Shown here in pieces: positions 63,280 to 64,000 of a stretch of 64,000 bases of DNA (position 1 is the stretch's first letter; each line of letters begins with the position of its first letter). The DNA is from Granulicella arctica (lineage in GTDB: Bacteria > Acidobacteriota > Terriglobia > Terriglobales > Acidobacteriaceae). The notes below the pieces were generated by a model. That model ran no database searches. It was not told the origin of the DNA and was given only the letters and a program-made list of their open reading frames with translations. The translations under genes were made by a program, and so were the position numbers. The stretch is from the NCBI RefSeq assembly GCF_013410065.1, contig NZ_JACCCW010000002.1, positions 186,001-250,000 on the forward strand, given 5' to 3'.

Positions 63280-64000
63280 GTGTACCTGCAACCCAAGCTG
63301 AATGTCAAAGTCTCGCAACGCCAGGTGCTGACGCCCGGCCTTGTGCAGATGGTCAGCGTTCTCGCGCTGAACAAGCTTGAGCTGAAGGAGATGATCAACT
63401 CCGAGATGGTGGAGAACCCTGTGCTCGAGGAGATGGAGGAGTCTTCCATCTCGCTTGAAGAGCGCTCAGGCATCGAGGGCGACCGGGAGCGCTCCGCCGA
63501 GGATGTCGCCGCTGAGGGCGTCCGTGCCGAGAAAGATCCCTTCGACGAGATCGACTTCGGCAGCTATTTTCAGGATTACCTCGACCCCGGCTTCCGCACT
63601 ACGTCGAATTTTGAAGAATCCGACAAGCCTTCCTTCGAAAACTTTCTCTCGCAGCCCAGCCACCTCAGCGATCATCTCGCCTGGCAGCTTGGATCGCTGA
63701 CATTGTCTCCCATCGTGCGTGCAGCAGCCGAGCTGATCGTTGGCAATCTCGATGAAAACGGCTACCTCACCGCATCCGAGGACGAACTGGTCGAGGCGCT
63801 GCTCCTGTTCAAGGTGCCCGTTCGCCACGAGCCTATCCCTTTCGAGCGCGGAGCAAAGAGCCGCCTGACACACCTCTGGCTGGCCGAGCGAGCCTCCGCC
63901 GACGATCACGCAGAGACAGTGCATCTTGCCGCCAGCGAGGAAAAAAGCGAGCGCGCCCTCGCATATTTGGCCATTGACGAGGCCCGCTCCATCGTCCATC
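63280..64000 (+). CDS. rpoN: RNA polymerase sigma-54 factor RpoN, N-terminal part
   Basis: The frame starts with GTG at 63280 (GAAAGG upstream) and runs off the right edge without a stop. The region I sequence is PKLNVKVSQRQVLTPGLVQM and LNKLELKEMINSEMVENPVL; an acidic region II follows (DPFDEIDFGSYFQDYLDPGF), then the start of the core-binding region with DHLAWQLGSLTLSP and LIVGNLDENGYLTASEDEL. About 55 residues after this the usual 'DPPGVGAR' has not yet been reached, so a longer linker is present. lptB-rpoN order is as in Proteobacteria. Confidence 0.92.
   Translation, partial: MYLQPKLNVKVSQRQVLTPGLVQMVSVLALNKLELKEMINSEMVENPVLEEMEESSISLEERSGIEGDRERSAEDVAAEGVRAEKDPFDEIDFGSYFQDYLDPGFRTTSNFEESDKPSFENFLSQPSHLSDHLAWQLGSLTLSPIVRAAAELIVGNLDENGYLTASEDELVEALLLFKVPVRHEPIPFERGAKSRLTHLWLAERASADDHAETVHLAASEEKSERALAYLAIDEARSIVH

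Overview
The window looks like a chromosome segment of an Acidobacteriota member, probably class Terriglobia (Granulicella, Edaphobacter or Terriglobus type). This rests on high GC, a VWFA-related acidobacterial protein at 48474, many dispersed repeats of the form 'ggtccttcg...ctcaggatgacag', and a double-membrane gene set (TamA/BamA-like, TamB, Lpt). The genus is inferred; no rRNA or other marker is present.

Positions 1 to about 12.8 kb are accessory DNA that reads as a mobilizable or integrative element. The left edge holds an RNA-repair cassette: the start of Pnkp and a complete Hen1 methyltransferase. Next come a small relaxosome-type protein, a TraD/VirD4-type coupling protein, a MOBF relaxase-helicase, an unknown 127-residue protein and an ArdC-like antirestriction protein. 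No mating-pair apparatus, integrase or tRNA attachment site is visible. Between coupling protein and relaxase, on the opposite strand and in AT-richer DNA, lies the most unusual locus: six consecutive tiny helix-turn-helix proteins followed by a CHAT (caspase-like) protease with an N-terminal winged-helix-like region. Its upstream region has palindromes and a 74-base direct repeat. This is the best candidate for an undescribed defence or conflict system.

From 12.8 kb on the content is core chromosome. 12.9-20.4 kb: HugZ-like heme protein, two secreted unknowns, a VWA protein, a methyltransferase and a MoxR/chelatase-type AAA+ ATPase. 20.4-30.6 kb: thioesterase, a cysteine-free Mrp, hrcA-grpE-dnaJ, rsmE, an AI-2E family permease with a probable CTG start, shikimate kinase and an ECF sigma operon. 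30.8-42 kb: ThiF/MoeB-like protein, an outer-membrane assembly operon (TamA/BamA-like, SurA-like, TamB), a BON protein and a UbiA prenyltransferase. 42-52.8 kb: CsbD, prephenate dehydratase, Lon, MoaD-MoaE, the VWFA protein, inositol monophosphatase, ferredoxin, RecO, and a divergent SDR/HxlR pair. 53-64 kb: GNAT-like protein, glyQS, catalase-like peroxidase, and lptC/A-lptB-rpoN, with rpoN cut by the window end.

Intergenic DNA in the core part carries a dispersed repeat family and two roughly 150-bp elements with the same terminal inverted repeats.
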